Positions 17,606 to 25,971 of a DNA stretch of 64,000 nt are shown piece by piece (position 1 is the first letter of the stretch; each line of letters starts with the position of its first letter). The position numbers and the translations under genes were made by a program. The notes beneath the pieces are model-generated. The model searched no databases and was not told the origin of the DNA. It worked only from the letters and a program-made list of their open reading frames with translations. Location of the stretch: assembly GCF_003287735.1 (NCBI RefSeq), contig NZ_NSCM01000009.1:1-64000 (forward strand). The letters run 5' to 3'. The stretch is from Photorhabdus bodei. GTDB taxonomy: Bacteria; Pseudomonadota; Gammaproteobacteria; Enterobacterales; Enterobacteriaceae.

Positions 17606-17818
17606 TTGAATAGTTCCTCTTCTGTTATTTTCTTCTATTTCTTATGCTTGATTATATTTTACTTTTTCACCCTCAAAGTATTTAACTGTATTTTTAATAT
17701 AGGTTACATAAGCCATTTTAAATTAATATCACTTTTAATTGTTTTAATTGTTTTAATTGTTTTAATTGTTTTAATTTTATCTGCTACATTTGCCGATTTA
17801 TTTAAACTGTTCCAATAG
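17606..17818 (+). CDS. Possible small membrane protein with (VLI)n repeat
   Basis: Unrecognised 70-residue reading frame, very rich in Phe, Ile and Leu, in an AT-rich region. Its second hydrophobic segment (LLIVLIVLIVLIVLIL) is encoded by a 9-bp tandem repeat at 17733-17776. The start lacks a strong ribosome-binding site. It may be a real small membrane protein, or the first half of a frameshifted gene with the ORF that follows. Evidence for expression is weak. Confidence 0.3.
   Translation: MNSSSSVIFFYFLCLIIFYFFTLKVFNCIFNIGYISHFKLISLLIVLIVLIVLIVLILSATFADLFKLFQ
17733..17776 (+). repeat. 9-bp tandem repeat (TTTTAATTG)
   Basis: Four exact copies of TTTTAATTG followed by a fifth differing in its last base. 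Because the unit is 9 bp, copy-number change would keep the reading frame and alter only the length of a hydrophobic Val-Leu-Ile run. Confidence 0.9.
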
Positions 17819-17825
17819 ATTTTTG

Positions 17826-18032
17826 ATGCTGTTTCTATCTTTACAGGAGATAGTAATACCTAAATTCCCAGTGCATCCTTTTATCATTATCATACTTAAT
17901 GATTTACTTTTTTGGTGGAAATTTTCAATCCCATCTATAACTGATGCTAAAAATATTGTATGGTCTGTGAATAGCAATGGGGAAAAGGTGCATTTTTATT
18001 ATGAAAATGGTGTTTTTATCAAAAATAACTAA
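17826..18032 (+). CDS. Unrecognised small ORF upstream of the glycosyltransferase
   Basis: A 68-codon frame from the ATG at 17826 (the frame is open from TTG 17790). The N-terminal half is hydrophobic (FIIIILNDLLFWWKF). The C-terminal part (NSNGEKVHFYYENGVFIKN) has the polar composition of a genuine folded segment. It ends 19 bp before the glycosyltransferase start and may be co-transcribed with it. It partly overlaps the preceding ORF in another frame, so a frameshifted single gene is possible. No function can be given. Confidence 0.35.
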   Translation: MLFLSLQEIVIPKFPVHPFIIIILNDLLFWWKFSIPSITDAKNIVWSVNSNGEKVHFYYENGVFIKNN

Positions 18033-18051
18033 CTCATTAAAAGGATGATAG

Positions 18052-19041
18052 ATGTTTCAGTTTGATATTACTATCATTATCCCTGTTTTTAATGATGAAA
18101 ATAATATAATCTATTTGTTAGATTCAATTTCTTCGCAAGAAAATGTTAATTTTGAGGTCATTATTATTAATGATGGTTCAACAGATAACAGCTTGGAAGT
18201 AATTAAAGAATATGAAAAAAGAGATAATAGAATACGGATCCTTAATCAAGAAAATCGTGGTGTTTCAATAGCTAGAAATTACGGCATAAAATATGCGAGA
18301 GGGGAGTGGGTTTTATTTGTTGATAGTGATGATTGGCTAAAACCACAAATATTAAGAAAATGGCTTGATCACGCTATTGAACAGAGATTAGATGTGTTAA
18401 TTGGCAATGGAGTCAGTTTTACAGAAGATCCATTCTCACAAGGGAATAGAAGAATAACACGTAGACAACCTTATGGAAGAGTATTAACAGGTAAAGAGTG
18501 GATAAAATATTGCGTTGAGTGTAGAGAATGGCCACATTTTGTTTGGTTACAACTTATTAAAAAAGAATTAATTATAAATAACCAACTGAGTTTTATGGAA
18601 AATATCTTTCATGAAGATATTTTATGGACAATTAATTTGTCACTTATAGCGAATCGAATCGGCTTTTGTGAGGAGCAATTGTATTGTTATCGACATAATT
18701 TGCAATCAATAACTCGCTCAAGAGAAAGTAAAAAATTATATCATCGAGCTGATAGCTATATTACCGTGGTTAATTCAATTATTAAAATCTCAAAAGAAAT
18801 TAAAGGTGAAAAGTCGTTAAAAAGATCTCTTAGTCGTCATGCAATACGAGAAGTTGGTAGTTTTTTTATTTTGTACAGAAAAAAGATACACGATCCATCC
18901 TTAAAAAAATTGCTTGCTAAACGTTTTATTGATCAAATTGCCTTGAGAGATTTATTACCAGGTGTGCATAATTACCATGAACTATGGTTTATTATACGTT
19001 GTAATTTAGTCTTAATATTAAGGAGATTCATGGATGAGTGA
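18052..19041 (+). CDS. Family 2 glycosyltransferase
   Basis: 329-residue GT-A fold, family 2 glycosyltransferase, probably adding a sugar to a surface polysaccharide or lipooligosaccharide. The N-terminus has the nucleotide-sugar motif ITIIIPVFNDENNI and INDGSTDNS. The metal-binding DxD is in LFVDSDDWL near residue 95, and an acidic HEDILW near residue 185 could hold the catalytic base. No membrane segments are seen. The gene is AT-rich compared with the T3SS, is flanked by ERIC copies 2 and 3, and has no sugar-biosynthesis neighbours, which suggests acquisition. Substrate unknown. Confidence 0.88.
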   Translation: MFQFDITIIIPVFNDENNIIYLLDSISSQENVNFEVIIINDGSTDNSLEVIKEYEKRDNRIRILNQENRGVSIARNYGIKYARGEWVLFVDSDDWLKPQILRKWLDHAIEQRLDVLIGNGVSFTEDPFSQGNRRITRRQPYGRVLTGKEWIKYCVECREWPHFVWLQLIKKELIINNQLSFMENIFHEDILWTINLSLIANRIGFCEEQLYCYRHNLQSITRSRESKKLYHRADSYITVVNSIIKISKEIKGEKSLKRSLSRHAIREVGSFFILYRKKIHDPSLKKLLAKRFIDQIALRDLLPGVHNYHELWFIIRCNLVLILRRFMDE

Positions 19042-19148
19042 CTACAATTCTTTATATGATCTAATTTTTTAATCGTTTTCATCTGATTACTCTGCCTTTC
19101 CATAATCTATTAGGACAGGTAATTTAAAGTCAATGCTTTAATAAACTG

Positions 19149-19269
19149 TACCCTATGGATTTCAAGATGCATCGCGACGGAAAGGGAGAGAATCCCCGGG
19201 AGCATAGTGAACGATGTGACCGGGAGGAGTGCAGCCAACAAAGAAGTAACTTGCAAGATAACGGATATA
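19149..19269 (+). repeat. ERIC element, copy 3 (diverged)
   Basis: A 121-bp ERIC copy with small deletions and substitutions (for example AGGAGTGCAGCC in place of the longer GAGTGAGTGCAG core). It ends GGATATA. Confidence 0.88.
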
Positions 19270-19375
19270 TCTATCTGTTAATTATTATCATTCCCTTACA
19301 CATAATGATATACCAGCAGAGTTTGTTGATGAGCTTGGTATTATATTAAATGTAAGTAATCACCTTATAAAATTT

Positions 19376-19402
19376 AAGGCTGCACTATGTGTGGCCTTTT
19401 CT
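19376..19402 (+). terminator. Hairpin before the lysis cassette
   Basis: Stem AAGGC...CAC / GTG...GCCTT with a small loop, followed by TTCTTATT. It could end transcription from the glycosyltransferase region and insulate the lysis genes. The rest of 19042-19493 holds only ERIC copy 3. Confidence 0.5.
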
Positions 19403-19493
19403 TATTCTACTGATTTCGCAGTATTCCTATTAACTCAAATTTAAGGCTACACGGCAGCCTATGGATTCCCATTTATGTGAGTGGGAGTGAAGG

Positions 19494-19820
19494 ATGAAAT
19501 ACATGGATAAACAGCCTGACATCTGGATGCAGCTATGGTTATGGCTGCTGTCAGTCAAAGAACAAGGTATAGGTGCGGCGCTGGCTGCCGCAATGGCTTA
19601 TCTCAGAGGTCGATATAACGGTGGTAAATTCTGGACGACAATTATGGATTCTATTATGTGTGCCATGATTGCTTGGTTTATCCGTGATGTGTTGAATTTT
19701 TTTGGTATGAGCACGGATTTGGCTTACATCAGCAGTGTCATTATTGGTTATCTGGGCACTGACTATTTTGGTCAGATCTTAAGAAAAGTTGTTAATAACA
19801 AAACAGGTAATAAACAATAG
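19494..19820 (+). CDS. Phage-type holin
   Basis: 108-residue protein with three predicted membrane segments (around residues 20-40, 52-70 and 76-92) and a basic C-terminal tail, the form of class I S-type phage holins. It starts after GGGAG; an in-frame ATG at 19503 with AAGGA ahead gives a form three residues shorter, recalling the dual starts that set timing in holin genes. It heads a holin / endolysin-like / Rz / Rz1 cassette with no other phage genes nearby. Confidence 0.85.
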   Translation: MKYMDKQPDIWMQLWLWLLSVKEQGIGAALAAAMAYLRGRYNGGKFWTTIMDSIMCAMIAWFIRDVLNFFGMSTDLAYISSVIIGYLGTDYFGQILRKVVNNKTGNKQ

Positions 19821-19829
19821 GAGTGAATT

Positions 19830-20231
19830 ATGAGCAGAGGTATTCGAAATAATAACCCAGGTAATATTCGTTGGGGCGATGATTGGCAAGGTCTGATGCC
19901 TGCATCACAGCGTACTGATAAATCTTTCTGTCAGTTTGTCAGTCCTGAATATGGTCTTCGGGCAATGATTAAAATTTTGCATAATTACAATCGGAAATAT
20001 GGCCTTAAAACAGTGAAAGGGATCATTTCACGATGGGCTCCCACTAATGAAAATAATACTGATGCCTATATTAATCACGTGTGTAAAAACACGGGAGTGA
20101 CTCGCGATCAGGTTGTTGATGTATTTAATAAAGTATTTATGACAGAGCTTATTAAGTCCATTATTACCATGGAAAATGGTAGTCAACCTTATAGCGATGA
20201 GGTCATTGATAAAGCATTTTCCCTTTTGTAG
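19830..20231 (+). CDS. Endolysin-like protein (NNPGNIR motif)
   Basis: 133-residue protein starting MSRGIRNNNPGNIRWGDDW. This motif marks a family usually annotated as phage structural protein P5 or a lysozyme-like lytic protein, found next to holins. The body shows FCQFVSPEYGLRAMIKILHNY and ISRWAPTNENNTDAYI, typical of that family. No signal peptide is seen, so export would depend on the holin. GGAG lies ahead of the start. The peptidoglycan-degrading role is inferred from position and family. Confidence 0.8.
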   Translation: MSRGIRNNNPGNIRWGDDWQGLMPASQRTDKSFCQFVSPEYGLRAMIKILHNYNRKYGLKTVKGIISRWAPTNENNTDAYINHVCKNTGVTRDQVVDVFNKVFMTELIKSIITMENGSQPYSDEVIDKAFSLL

Positions 20232-20240
20232 AGCGATATT

Positions 20241-20690
20241 ATGAAGTTTAACTCTCGTGGTTATACTGTTATTGCTCTGGCGCTTGCCTCGCTTCTGGCT
20301 TATCACTATTACGGTAAGTATACCAAACAGCTTGATACGACCGTTAAGCTACAGAGTGAGTTGCTGGAGCAGCAGAATGAAATCGTTAATCAGCAGGAGA
20401 GGATAAGGCTCCTGTCTGAACTGGATAATCAGCATACAAAGGAACTTGCTAATGCCAAATCTGAAATTGATGTTCTGCGCAATGATGTTGCCGCTGGTCA
20501 TCGCCGGTTGCGCATCGCGGCCACCTGTCATCAAGGCCAAACCGGCTCCTCCGGCAGCGTGGGCCATGCAGCCACCCCACGACTTAACCCGGCAACTGAA
20601 CAAGATTATTTCGATCTCCGAAAAATGATTGTTGAAAACGAACAGCAAACGAAATACTTGCAAGAATATATCAAAACTCAGTGTCAATAG
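20241..20690 (+). CDS. Inner-membrane spanin subunit Rz
   Basis: 149-residue Rz-like protein with an N-terminal membrane anchor (VIALALASLLAYHYYGKY) and a long periplasmic coiled coil rich in Gln and Glu. It would pair with Rz1 to fuse the inner and outer membranes at the end of lysis. A lipoprotein frame (Rz1) is nested inside, which is diagnostic for Rz/Rz1. The stop codon lies in the loop of a terminator hairpin. Confidence 0.88.
   Translation: MKFNSRGYTVIALALASLLAYHYYGKYTKQLDTTVKLQSELLEQQNEIVNQQERIRLLSELDNQHTKELANAKSEIDVLRNDVAAGHRRLRIAATCHQGQTGSSGSVGHAATPRLNPATEQDYFDLRKMIVENEQQTKYLQEYIKTQCQ
20452..20628 (+). CDS. Outer-membrane spanin lipoprotein Rz1, nested in Rz
   Basis: 58-residue lipoprotein in a different frame, wholly inside Rz. 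A signal peptide ends in the lipobox VIAGC, followed by a Pro-rich segment (PPVIKAKPAPPAAW), both typical of Rz1. I prefer the ATG at 20452, with AAGGA about 9 nt ahead, over a TTG at 20446. The nested layout matches lambda Rz/Rz1. Confidence 0.88.
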   Translation: MPNLKLMFCAMMLPLVIAGCASRPPVIKAKPAPPAAWAMQPPHDLTRQLNKIISISEK

Positions 20691-20701
20691 CTGAGTTTTG
20701 A
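20671..20701 (+). terminator. Terminator of the lysis cassette
   Basis: A 10-bp stem TCAAAACTCA / TGAGTTTTGA with an 11-nt loop that contains the Rz stop codon. The descending arm supplies the TTTT run. Confidence 0.7.
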
Positions 20702-20778
20702 TAATGTTATTGCGTAATGTAAAACAACGTAGGTGTGGGTTGGTTATTAGGGCAAGTATGCTTAAGGTCGATTAATAA

Positions 20779-21174
20779 TCAAACAAGGAATACTGTGTTT
20801 TGTAATACAACCCGATAACCATCAATATCTTCAAATGTTTTACCTTCAATATCCCAATATGGGTTGTAAGAGGGGACTGTAAGAAAGCCAGCGTTTTCCA
20901 TTAATGATATCTGATCTAACCATTCTGAATGGTCTGGTATATAGAAGGCCAATAAATTGTCCTGTGTGGGGGATCTTCCTACTGTTGTGCCACGATGATG
21001 CGTAAATTCGAGATGCCAGAGATGATTTGGATGCCCTAGAATGATGCCATCAAAATTTTCATGATTTTCGAATTGCTCTAGGAGAATAAATCCTAAACCT
21101 CGGCAGTACATTTCAGCAACTTGAGTTAAATTGTCAGTTGGCCTGGCGATTCTTAGTATAGTAGATTTTTTCAT
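20779..21174 (-). CDS. VOC-family (glyoxalase-like) protein
   Basis: 131-residue single-domain protein of the vicinal oxygen chelate fold, similar to YycE-type glyoxalase/bleomycin-resistance-like proteins. Paired beta-alpha-beta-beta-beta modules are suggested by ILRIARPTDNLTQVAEMYCR-GLGF at the start and EGKTFEDIDGYRVVLQN at the end. The candidate metal ligands His (HLEFTHHRG) and the C-terminal Asp/Glu are visible. Substrate unknown. It is transcribed alone, opposite to the lysis genes. Confidence 0.8.
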   Translation of the reverse strand: MKKSTILRIARPTDNLTQVAEMYCRGLGFILLEQFENHENFDGIILGHPNHLWHLEFTHHRGTTVGRSPTQDNLLAFYIPDHSEWLDQISLMENAGFLTVPSYNPYWDIEGKTFEDIDGYRVVLQNTVFLV

Positions 21175-21850
21175 GGTAATCCCAGTTGATAAAGTTTTTG
21201 TGGAATATGTCCAATTCTCAGATCTTCTACTGCTATATAAAACAACCGGTAATGGTAGTTGATAAACGTGAAAAGTACAAAGTGGTGATTTTTAAAGTTA
21301 AAACAATCTAAAAATATCCGATACTGCCGAGCTATTATTTATAATATGACTAAATTTAGGGTTTTATAATTGGAGTTGTTTGATAAATTGATTGTCTGTT
21401 TTTTTATTTTTATCACCATTTCAAGCACCAAAGTCGATGATATGAACACGGATTTGATGTAAGTAGGTATGTGTTTTCTTCACAATGTCATCGAGAGTAT
21501 GTATTTGGTTTCGATAAATTCTGATAAATATCCTCACTATCCTTTATTTTATAGGTCTGTTCTTACTTTCTGTTTGTAATAATACCTTATAAGATATATT
21601 AAATAATAAAATAATTAATTAATTTACTACCTATTATTTAATAGTCTGAATTTTTCAAAGCTATTAAGTTGATTTCTATTGTTTTTACCAAGTGATATGA
21701 CCAGTAGCCTAGAATCTTGCGGCCCTTAAGCAAAATCTTTATATTATATTATATCTTATTATATTATAATCTAGTTTTGTTAGAGAGATTATAATTAATA
21801 CTATTTTCTGTATTCTTTTTTGTTTATTATTTTTTAAGGATAAATTTCTG
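21175..21850. other. AT-rich intergenic region upstream of wza
   Basis: 676 bp without a convincing gene on either strand. It holds the promoter regions of the VOC gene and of wza. A long A/T-only stretch of overlapping ATATT units lies near 21740-21770. I looked for the JUMPstart/ops element that often precedes polysaccharide operons and did not see it. Confidence 0.6.
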
Positions 21851-22996
21851 ATGAATATTAAGGAATTAATTATAGTTCTGGCATTGTCCGGTTCTATGCT
21901 ATTAGGTGGTTGTACTGTTATACCTGGGAGTGGCCTTACTGTTTATAATAAAGAAATAATCAATGATGATGATAGTAACTATGATATTAATAATTTGGTA
22001 AATGTTTATCCGGTAACACCAAAATTAATTGAAAATTTACGAGTGAATTCTGCTATTGCGCGTCCTAATCCTGAATTAGATAAAGAATTACAACAGTATG
22101 AATACCGTATTGGTGTGGGGGATGTCATTATGGTTACTGTTTGGGATCATCCTGAATTGACAATACCGGCAGGACAATATCGTAGTGCTAGTGATACGGG
22201 TAACTGGGTGCATTCTGATGGGACGATTTTTTATCCCTATGTTGGTAAACTTCATGTGAAAGGAAAAACGGTCACTCAGGTGCGTACGATGATTACTGAT
22301 AAGTTATCGAAGTACATCGAATCACCTCAAGTTGATGTCAATATTGCTGCTTTTCGTTCACAAAAAGCCTATGTAACAGGTGAAGTTGCCAGGTCTGCTC
22401 AACAACCTATCACTAACGTTCCTTTAACCATTATTGATGCGATTAACCATGCTGGCGGCTTAACCGAAAATGCTGACTGGAGGAGGATCATTTTGACTCA
22501 TAAGGGAAAAGAAACGATTATTTCTCTTCAAGATTTGATGCAAAATGGTGATCTGAAGCAAAATCGTCTGCTCTATTCTGGCGATATCTTATACATTCCT
22601 CGTAATGATGATTTGAAAGTGTTTGTTATGGGGGAAGTCAGAAAACAAACCACTCTACGTATGGATCGCAGTGGAATGACTTTGACCGAAGCATTAGGTA
22701 ATGCTGAAGGTATAGATCAATTATCAAGTGATGCTAATGGCATCTTTGTTATCCGTTCGCTGCGTAATGTGCCTGATAATAAGGGGAAAATAGCCAATAT
22801 TTATCAGCTCAATGCTAAGGATGCGACGGCGTTAGTCCTGGGAACTGAGTTTAATTTGCAACCTTATGATATTGTCTATGTTACCAGTGCGCCAGTCGTT
22901 CGCTGGAATCGGGTTATTAATCAGTTGGTGCCAACGATATCAAGCATTAATAGCCTGACTGAAACAACTAAATGGATTCGTAAGTGGCCGAATTAA
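21851..22996 (+). CDS. wza: Outer-membrane polysaccharide export protein Wza
   Basis: 381-residue lipoprotein (lipobox LLGGC, Cys21) that forms the octameric outer-membrane channel for capsule or exopolysaccharide. The Poly_export motif ([19 protein letters not shown], about residue 85) and following SLBB-like domains ([18 protein letters not shown]) are present, and a C-terminal amphipathic segment ends in WIRKWPN. Length matches E. coli Wza (379). It shares one base with wzb and is followed by wzc. Confidence 0.95.
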   Translation: MNIKELIIVLALSGSMLLGGCTVIPGSGLTVYNKEIINDDDSNYDINNLVNVYPVTPKLIENLRVNSAIARPNPELDKELQQYEYRIGVGDVIMVTVWDHPELTIPAGQYRSASDTGNWVHSDGTIFYPYVGKLHVKGKTVTQVRTMITDKLSKYIESPQVDVNIAAFRSQKAYVTGEVARSAQQPITNVPLTIIDAINHAGGLTENADWRRIILTHKGKETIISLQDLMQNGDLKQNRLLYSGDILYIPRNDDLKVFVMGEVRKQTTLRMDRSGMTLTEALGNAEGIDQLSSDANGIFVIRSLRNVPDNKGKIANIYQLNAKDATALVLGTEFNLQPYDIVYVTSAPVVRWNRVINQLVPTISSINSLTETTKWIRKWPN

Positions 22997-23424
22997 TGTT
23001 CAATTCTATTCTGATTGTTTGTGTGGGTAATATCTGTCGATCGCCAACAGGAGAGCGTTTATTGCGGCAACTATTTCCTCAGAAAGAGATTTATTCTGCG
23101 GGAATATCGGCTTTAATTGGTAAACCTGCAAATGAATTCTCAAGTAGGGTTGCGGCTAGACATGGATTATCCTTAGAAGGGCATATAGCACGCCAACTAA
23201 CCAGTGAATTATGCCAGAAGTCAAGTTTGATCTTGGTTATGGAAAAAAAACATATTGAGGCTGTAAATAGGATAAATCTAGGGGCAAGGGGGAAAACAAT
23301 GCTTTTAGGTCATTGGTTAAATGAAATGGTAATCCCCGATCCTTATAAGTCTGATATCGAGGTTTATGAATATGTGTATCAGTTATTATTTAATAGTGCT
23401 AATAGTTGGTTAGGGAAATTATAA
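22996..23424 (+). CDS. wzb: Low-molecular-weight protein-tyrosine phosphatase Wzb
   Basis: 142-residue phosphatase that removes phosphate from the Wzc tyrosine cluster to control polymer assembly. The active-site loop CVGNICRS is near the N-terminus, and the general-acid motif DPY (IPDPYKSD) is near residue 113. The ATG at 22996 ([12 protein letters not shown]) overlaps the wza stop as TAATG and equals the usual Wzb start; an upstream in-frame start would add four residues inside wza. Confidence 0.94.
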   Translation: MFNSILIVCVGNICRSPTGERLLRQLFPQKEIYSAGISALIGKPANEFSSRVAARHGLSLEGHIARQLTSELCQKSSLILVMEKKHIEAVNRINLGARGKTMLLGHWLNEMVIPDPYKSDIEVYEYVYQLLFNSANSWLGKL

Positions 23425-23495
23425 CTTATAAGTATTTTTATATTATGGGTTTGCTGTTCTTCATTACTTATCAATAAAGTAATTATAGGCTTTTT

Positions 23496-25643
23496 ATGAC
23501 TACATCAGATAAATCAAGTCACACTCATACGGATAGTGATGAAATTGATTTAGGCCGTCTTCTTAGTGCCTTATTCGATTATCGCTGGGTGATTGGTGGA
23601 ATTACCCTATTGTTCACCGTTATTGGCCTTTGTTATTCCTTGATTGTAACTCCGATATACAAGGCAAATGCTTTATTGCAGGTTGAAAAGAGAAGTAGTG
23701 CATTGCCTTTAATTGGCGACATGTCGGATATGTTTTCTGGGAAACCGTCAGATATATCGGCAGAATTGGAGTTATTAACTTCCCGAATGATATTAGGAAA
23801 GACAGTAAAGGATCTAAATTTGGATGTTCAGGTTACAGCGGATTATTTTCCTGTGATAGGTAAGGGCATTGCCCGTCTTCGTGGTATGCCAAAGCCTGAT
23901 ATTGTTATTAAACATTTTACAATATCACCTGAATATATTAATAAAGGGATAAAAATATATGTTGACGATGCAGAAAATTATCGGTTGTTTTTTGACGATC
24001 AGGTTTTCCACGGGCAAGTAAACAAAGTATTTGATACCGATGGCATAAATTTGCTTATCTCAAATATTTCAGCTGCTCCAGGGCAAAGTTTCACGTTGGT
24101 TAAACGGGGACAATTGGGTGTTATTCGCGGGCTGCAACAGGCTTTGCGGGTAAAAGAAAAAGGTAATAATACCGGTATTATCTTGCTTGAAATAGAAGGT
24201 GATGATCGTGCAAGAATAAAATTGATACTGGATAGTATTGGTAAAAATTACTTGCAACAAAATGTGACAAGAAAGGCGGAAGAGGCTGAAAGTAGCCTTA
24301 ATTTCTTAAAAAATCATTTGCCTAAAGTTAAAATTGAGCTCAATCGTTCTGAAGAGTTGCTTAATCAATATCGTCAAGCGAATGAATCTATCGATTTATC
24401 ACTTGAAGCAAAATCGGCTCTGGAGACATTGGTCCAAATTGAGAAACAGATTAATGAATTGACTTTCAAAGAAGCTGAATTACAGCAGTTGTATACCAAA
24501 CAACATCCCGCTTATGTTGCGTTGCTTGATAAACGTAAGACTTTGGTTGATACCAAAAAGGAGCTGAATCAATCAATCAAACGGTTACCTAAAACACAGC
24601 AGGAAATTTTACGTTTGGCCAGAGATGTTCAAGTTGACCAAGAAATTTATGTGCAGTTACTCAATAAACAGCAAGAGTTGAATATCGTGAAAGCGGGGAC
24701 GGTTGGTAATGTGCGTATTATCGATGAAGCTATTGTAGAAAGTTCAGCGGTAAAACCGAAGAAGTCATTGATTATTGCATCGATGATGGTATTGGGATTT
24801 ATATTGTCTGCTGGGTTGATTTGCATACGAGTCATGTTTCGTAAAGGAATCGAAAGCCCCGAACAATTGGAAGAAATAGGTGTTTCCGTTTACGCTACTA
24901 TTCCACTATCTGAGACTCAGATCAAACTTGATCAACAACAGAAAAAGCAAACTCATCGTCAAAAATTGCGGTTATTAGCTATTCAAGATCCCACTGATTT
25001 AGCTATTGAAGCATTGCGTAGCCTTAGAACAACCTTGCATTTTTCAATGATGGAATCTGAAAACAAAATTATTCTTCTTTCAGGTTCTGCTCCTGAATTA
25101 GGAAAGTCTTTTATTTCAGTAAATCTTGCCGCTGTATTGGCATTAAGTAATAAACGCGTGCTTTTAATCGATGCGGATATGAGAAGAGGTCGTTTACATA
25201 AAATCTTGGAAAGTCCTCAATCTATGGGGCTTTCTGAATATTTGTCTGGTCAACATCAGTTAAAAGGGATTATTACCAGAACGTATCTTACTGAGCTTGA
25301 TTTTGTCAATCGAGGTGCTATTCCGCCAAACCCGTCAGAATTACTTATGAATAATAGATTTAAAGAATTATTATCTTGGGCAGAAGAGCATTATGATTAT
25401 GTCTTGGTAGATACTCCTCCTATTTTGGCTGTAACTGATGCTGCGATTATTGGGAGATATGCAGGAACGTCATTGTTAATTGCACGTTATCATAAAACAA
25501 GGGTTAAAGAAGTTAATGTTACTATTCGCCGATTTAGGCAAAATGGCATTCATATTAAAGGTGTGTTGCTAAACGCGGTAGAGAAGAAGTCTGGTCTCTA
25601 TTATGATTCTAGCGGATATTATCAATACAGTTATAAGGTATAA
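23496..25643 (+). CDS. wzc: Polysaccharide co-polymerase / tyrosine autokinase Wzc
   Basis: 715-residue inner-membrane protein (E. coli Wzc 720). The N-terminal Wzz domain lies between two membrane segments (near residues 32-52 and 425-445) with a long periplasmic coiled coil. The cytoplasmic BY-kinase domain has Walker A (SGSAPELGKSF), Walker A' (VLLIDADMRRG) and VLVDTPPI. The Tyr-rich tail (YYDSSGYYQYSY) is the autophosphorylation cluster. Together with Wza and Wzb it exports surface polymer, although no polymerase or sugar genes follow. Confidence 0.96.
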   Translation: MTTSDKSSHTHTDSDEIDLGRLLSALFDYRWVIGGITLLFTVIGLCYSLIVTPIYKANALLQVEKRSSALPLIGDMSDMFSGKPSDISAELELLTSRMILGKTVKDLNLDVQVTADYFPVIGKGIARLRGMPKPDIVIKHFTISPEYINKGIKIYVDDAENYRLFFDDQVFHGQVNKVFDTDGINLLISNISAAPGQSFTLVKRGQLGVIRGLQQALRVKEKGNNTGIILLEIEGDDRARIKLILDSIGKNYLQQNVTRKAEEAESSLNFLKNHLPKVKIELNRSEELLNQYRQANESIDLSLEAKSALETLVQIEKQINELTFKEAELQQLYTKQHPAYVALLDKRKTLVDTKKELNQSIKRLPKTQQEILRLARDVQVDQEIYVQLLNKQQELNIVKAGTVGNVRIIDEAIVESSAVKPKKSLIIASMMVLGFILSAGLICIRVMFRKGIESPEQLEEIGVSVYATIPLSETQIKLDQQQKKQTHRQKLRLLAIQDPTDLAIEALRSLRTTLHFSMMESENKIILLSGSAPELGKSFISVNLAAVLALSNKRVLLIDADMRRGRLHKILESPQSMGLSEYLSGQHQLKGIITRTYLTELDFVNRGAIPPNPSELLMNNRFKELLSWAEEHYDYVLVDTPPILAVTDAAIIGRYAGTSLLIARYHKTRVKEVNVTIRRFRQNGIHIKGVLLNAVEKKSGLYYDSSGYYQYSYKV

Positions 25644-25656
25644 GGATTTATCGCCT

Positions 25657-25687
25657 TTTCTCCGGCTTATGAGGCCGGAGAAATTTT
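25657..25687 (+). terminator. Terminator of wza-wzb-wzc
   Basis: A 10-bp stem TTTCTCCGGC / GCCGGAGAAA followed by TTTT, 14 bp after wzc. It closes the operon after only three genes. Confidence 0.88.
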
Positions 25688-25875
25688 ATCAATGAGTTCT
25701 TATTTTCTTTCATATGTTTCTTAATAGTGAGTCAGTTCGTTTAATTTAAGAGAACGTGGATCATTTTTCCTTCCATTTTGAAAGCATGGCTATGGTAAAA
25801 CCCAGAGACTTTTTCTCCGGTTACTTTATGGCTTTATAGTTGTAGAATGTCATTATAAAATGTATTTTAAATGTA

Positions 25876-25936
25876 ATGCTCCCGGGGATTCACTCCCTTG
25901 CCGTCGCGATGCATCTTGAAATCCATAGGGTATATA
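25876..25936 (-). repeat. ERIC half-element, copy 4
   Basis: About 61 bp matching only one half of ERIC (from the central ATGCTCCCGGGGATTC to GGGTATA). The other arm is missing. It ends 36 bp from the 3' end of the FGGY kinase gene; the remainder of 25688-25971 holds nothing recognisable. Confidence 0.88.
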
Positions 25937-25971
25937 GATGGATTATTAACGTTAGGATTATTAACGTTAAG

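Noticed and set aside
17287..18051. Search for exsA or a degraded AraC-type gene after exsB
   Set aside because: No frame on either strand shows an AraC-type helix-turn-helix; nothing remains that can be called an exsA relic.
21175..21850. JUMPstart/ops element before wza
   Set aside because: The GGCGGTAG core was not found in the region; only AT-rich DNA is seen.
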